Both the position numbers and the translations under genes were made by a program. Below the pieces are notes generated by a model, which saw nothing but the letters and a program-made list of their open reading frames with translations, had not been told where the DNA came from and ran no database searches. A DNA stretch of 64,000 nt from Kalaharituber pfeilii (taxonomy: Eukaryota > Ascomycota > Pezizomycetes > Pezizales > Pezizaceae): contig WHUZ01000016.1 in NCBI GenBank assembly GCA_015179045.1, positions 857,810 through 921,809 on the forward strand. Direction: 5' to 3'. This document shows, piece by piece, positions 61,107 to 64,000 of this stretch; within the stretch, counting starts at the first letter, position 1; each line of letters begins with the position of its first letter.

Positions 61107-62290
61107 CAGTGGCCCATCCCAGTGATGAGTAGTCCAGCTCCCGACTGGCCGGGCCACTGATGACTGGCCCGAATAAGATCACTGGCCTCGAACATATGTA
61201 GCTATACTATCTCACTCTTTGTTCTGGACTGGCCTGAATGGCGTGGCCTGGCCTGAATGCCCTGGGCCGGCTTGCCCTGATCAGCTAAAACATTCAGGCA
61301 GCCTTGGCCAGCCCAGGCCGACTTTATGGCCGGCCTGAAAAATCAGACCAGGCCCAGGTCTGGAATTTTGCGGTCCAGGCCGCCTCGTTGGGAGCACTGT
61401 CAGTCATCACAAGTACGGGCAGCCCAGATCACTCATGTCGGGACGGACTCCCAGGTGGCGGTACAGGGGCTCAAGAACATATGGGAAGGCAAACCAACCC
61501 CGGGAGGGGCGGCGCAGATGGTCAGGAGAGCCTGGGAAGAAAAGACACAGCGGGGGGGTCTAGACGTAGTAGTCTTGCGGGTGAAGGGCCACCAGGGGAT
61601 AGAAGGAAATGAGAAAGCAGACCGGGCGGCCAAAATCGGTGCCTTACTCCAATTCCAGGCGGAAATGGTAACGGAGGCCGGAATGCGCATGGAGGCGAGA
61701 GCCCAATGAGCCGAAGAGAGAGAGGGACTGGGACTGAGTTACAGACCCCTACAACGCCTGCGCGGGCTGGCCGCCACACTGGGGGGCCTATTGGGCGGCA
61801 AAGTACTTAACGCCTGGAAGTTCAAGATAGGAAAGACGGAAAGTCCGGAATACCGATGGTGCGGGGAAGAGGAGAAGACAGCGTCACATATCTGGGAGAG
61901 ATGCCGGGTATGGACAAGAAAATGGCCGGGGGACCAAGCGGCGGCGAAAGAACCCCTGGAGGCGAAGGAACAGGAGGGGCACCCGTTGGTGAACATGCTG
62001 GCATGGGCAAGGGACACATAATTTAACTTTAGCATCACTGTCATACAGGGGACAGCGACGGGAATTTCTCTTTATTTCTTTTCTTCCTTTAGCCTCTTTG
62101 TACCTAATCTCGCCATAGCCAATAGGGCAGCATGCGAGTAGTGATATAATAATAATAAAAAAAAAAAAAACTCATGTCGGCATCCCGACTACTGGTCCAA
62201 GCCATTGCTCCTAGCATGGACAGCCGGGCCGATCATATTTGTTGAAGAGATTGCTGGGCCAGTCATCAGTGACCTGCTTGGGTGGCTAGT
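61107..62290. repeat. GGCC/CCTGG-rich element with 16-bp inverted repeats, split by a LINE
   Basis: CACTGATGACTGGCCC at 61155-61170 is the exact reverse complement of 62256-62271. The left arm is full of GGCC, CCTGGCC and CTGAATG motifs (61130-61380). Removing the LINE at 61442-62169 and one copy of its target duplication leaves an element of roughly 450 bp. It is probably a non-autonomous DNA transposon. The outer boundaries are approximate. Confidence 0.45.
61442..62169 (+). mobile_element. 5'-truncated LINE, family 2, with TSD
   Basis: The insert begins inside the RNase H domain (DSQVAVQGLKN), continues with VKGHQGIEGNEKADRAAK, then a frame-shifted EYRWCGEEEKTASHIWERC knuckle and a 3' UTR with CCATAGCCAATAGGGCAGCA, ending in TAATAATAATA-poly(A). 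A perfect 11-bp repeat ACTCATGTCGG lies at 61431-61441 and 62170-62180. It shares protein and 3' UTR motifs with the minus-strand copy at 46760-47830. Confidence 0.85.
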
Positions 62291-62655
62291 CCCGAACAAT
62301 CGTAAGTACGTTTAATCTAATCTTTGATTACTGGTTGCATGCCAGGCTTTCGGACTTCTACGTATAATTCGACTTTCGTTATGCGAATGTTATTGCTCAG
62401 AAACAGCTATTTCTCTAGTATAATACTTAGTTATATGAGATTAAAAATGTTAATTCGGTTAGGGAGAGGCATCTAGTTAATCAAATTTGGTTTATCTTGT
62501 GCTGTGCACTTAGATTGAATGGATTAATGATTTGCGGTGCTGGTGTAAACTTTGGCCGCATTATCTGCACAGGCTGTTCAAGGCAAAAAATACAGTAGCT
62601 GTGTAAGAACATGATGATCCATCATAAATCCATTTCCACAGACCCTAGCCAACAA
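62291..62655. other. Intergenic spacer
   Basis: No feature recognised; it is the likely 3' flank of the following minus-strand gene. Confidence 0.4.
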
Positions 62656-63706
62656 TCATATTGCAATTGGTTCAACAATAGCTATACTAGTTTCATGGAT
62701 CAGCGTTTGGTTCCCCCAATGCATGCTAGCAACCAAGGCAATATGCAATGACAACAGGTGGGGCTTACGGAAAGTGCAGATGCGGATGTGAACGTCGAAC
62801 AATTCATCCTTATTTGCTAGTACAAGGTCACCAGTATCTGAAATTGTTCCGATTTGTGTCATCCCATTTGGCAAGTAGCTGGTCACTGAGGAATCCTCGC
62901 CCAAGATAAACAGTGCAGGATCAGATCTAGTTGGGTATACAATGAAATTTTTGACCTGATATTCGTCGATGTTGGCGTACTCAACTTTGTGATCTTTGCA
63001 GAAATAGTATTTCAATCCATGCTCTTCACTGTTGAGATCCTGGGATAAACATACCTATTTGACTATCTATGGAGCCAGAAAATGCTAAATAATGGATGAA
63101 TCTATCACTGCTAATGTAATACAACCGGAGCTCATCAGATCCTCGTTCCAGAACCTGCAAAGATGTTCCCTGAATTGGATTGACTGCTGCAGTCAAGGGA
63201 GGTTGAAGAGTCCAGGAGTGAAAATCGGTAGTTGAAATGCAATTCAAGGTGCCTTCATTATTTTGGTAAAATACACTTGCATTTGATTGCAAATTTCCAG
63301 CTGCAAGTTTAGTTTGTGGATGTAAGTTTATTGCATTTTCAATTGCATGATGATCATCTTGCCATTCATCCAAATCATGCTCGAAGTTGTAGTATCGCAA
63401 GTCATTTTCTGGACCAAGACAGAATACTATGCGCTGCACAAAGAATAGTTATAATGAGCATAGATCTTTATGAAATAAGCATCTACAAGTGGAAGACTGA
63501 ACCTCAGTTTGTCTTGATAAGTACACAGCTGGAGTGGTTTCCTTTACGCCTTGAGCTACTGTAAGCTCCTGGCGATCAGTCGGGGTGATTCGTTCCTCAA
63601 TTAATTCTCCTTCCTCTTCTCGCAGGTGGTCATAAAACCCTTCATCCTCTCCAGCAAGGTTTGCTAGGGCTAGGAGCGCACGTGCTACGATATCGTATTG
63701 AGACAT
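62656..63706 (-). CDS. Beta-propeller, fucose-lectin-like protein (multi-exon)
   Basis: Exons on the minus strand: 63706-63503, 63433-63055 and 62984-62769, with introns of 69 and 70 nt that keep frame (junctions SRQTE-RIVFCL and DSQI-VEYAN). A GTAAGC donor follows at 62768, and the last exon is uncertain: one acceptor near 62684 gives a short tail ending at 62656. About 270-280 aa can be read. Repeating units of about 45-50 residues with a strand-turn pattern (NASVFYQNNEGTLN, DELRLYYISSDRFIHYLAF, FILGEDSSVTSYL) and W/F between them recall six-bladed propellers of the fungal fucose-specific lectin type. No signal peptide is seen. Fold assignment is by pattern only; a sugar-binding role is inferred. 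The 85-residue acidic N-terminus (FYDHLREEEGELIEE) is not typical of that family. Confidence 0.5.
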
Positions 63707-64000
63707 AAGAGGTTGAACATGAAATAGAAGAGAGTGCTGCTTGACTAGAGTGGTGACTTGAAGGATTCGGACTTCTATTGTCGAAGACCTCCCTCTGTGC
63801 TATGATATACAATTAAGTCTCGTAGTCGATTATTTTCTGATATTTTAAAGGGCGGGGAATTGAACCTGGAGAGGCTCCGGAGTGGTGACCCCATCAGGGA
63901 GCGTCGACGCCCGGTCACATAGGCAGTGAAACGCTTGGAATAGCGCAACTTCTGATAAGGACTCTTTCTCAAACGCTGCTATTGGATGATGTTTGGGCAA
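63707..64000. other. Window edge, no recognised gene
   Basis: This is the presumed promoter of the minus-strand propeller gene. A 65-codon frame on the minus strand (63775-63972), basic and without domains, is not supported. Confidence 0.35.

Noticed and set aside
63840..63930. tRNA-like T-arm (GGTTCAATTCC on the minus strand)
   Set aside because: The T-stem does not pair and no D-arm, anticodon arm or acceptor stem could be formed.

Overview
The window is nuclear DNA of a filamentous ascomycete (Pezizomycotina). The genes are split by short GT-AG introns of 50-91 nt, most intergenic space is repeat-rich, two AT-rich blocks look RIP-mutated (repeat-induced point mutation), and one gene is an ankyrin-type NACHT (STAND) protein. 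The low gene density (about six recognisable genes in 64 kb) and many decayed transposons would suit a repeat-expanded lineage such as Pezizomycetes. That placement is an inference; nothing here fixes the species.

Layout. 1-5.1 kb is gene-free, with one 60-bp retroelement insertion and one AT-rich block. 5.2-15.4 kb is the gene-dense part, all on the + strand: a secreted type-B carboxylesterase (5 exons), an unrecognised 623-aa protein (2 exons), and a NACHT-ankyrin STAND receptor-like gene. The STAND gene carries one apparent frameshift and has a truncated LINE inserted about 105 bp upstream of its start codon. 15.4-29.9 kb has no recognisable gene but holds a pogo-type MITE, a 35-bp tandem repeat and a CTGTA microsatellite, ending in a long CT-rich leader. 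29.9-32.1 kb is a J-domain protein with an extreme Arg/Glu-rich region. 32-50 kb is a transposon graveyard: a second minimal retroelement insertion, a pogo-like remnant, LINE 3' halves of two families with RNase H domains, and a Harbinger-like element with about 75-bp terminal inverted repeats enclosing a transposase fragment and a LINE RNase H relic. 50.3-53.5 kb (minus strand) is a 1036-aa protein of the fungal 2OG-Fe(II) oxygenase-like family with a long poly-Glu tract and apparently lost iron ligands. 53.5-62.6 kb holds an unusual 29-bp perfect inverted repeat, a second AT-rich block ending in poly(A), a decayed gene relic, and a LINE copy with a clear target-site duplication inside a GGCC-rich inverted-repeat element. 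62.7-63.7 kb (minus strand) is a multi-exon gene resembling beta-propeller (fucose-lectin-like) proteins.

The genes do not form an obvious pathway or cluster. The strongest unifying theme is a LINE family whose 3' tail (CCCTGCCATGGC... AAGCGGGGTTATGTGAT-poly(A)) occurs at least five times. Two of these copies are insertions of only about 60 bp with perfect target-site duplications, and both begin at the same tail position.
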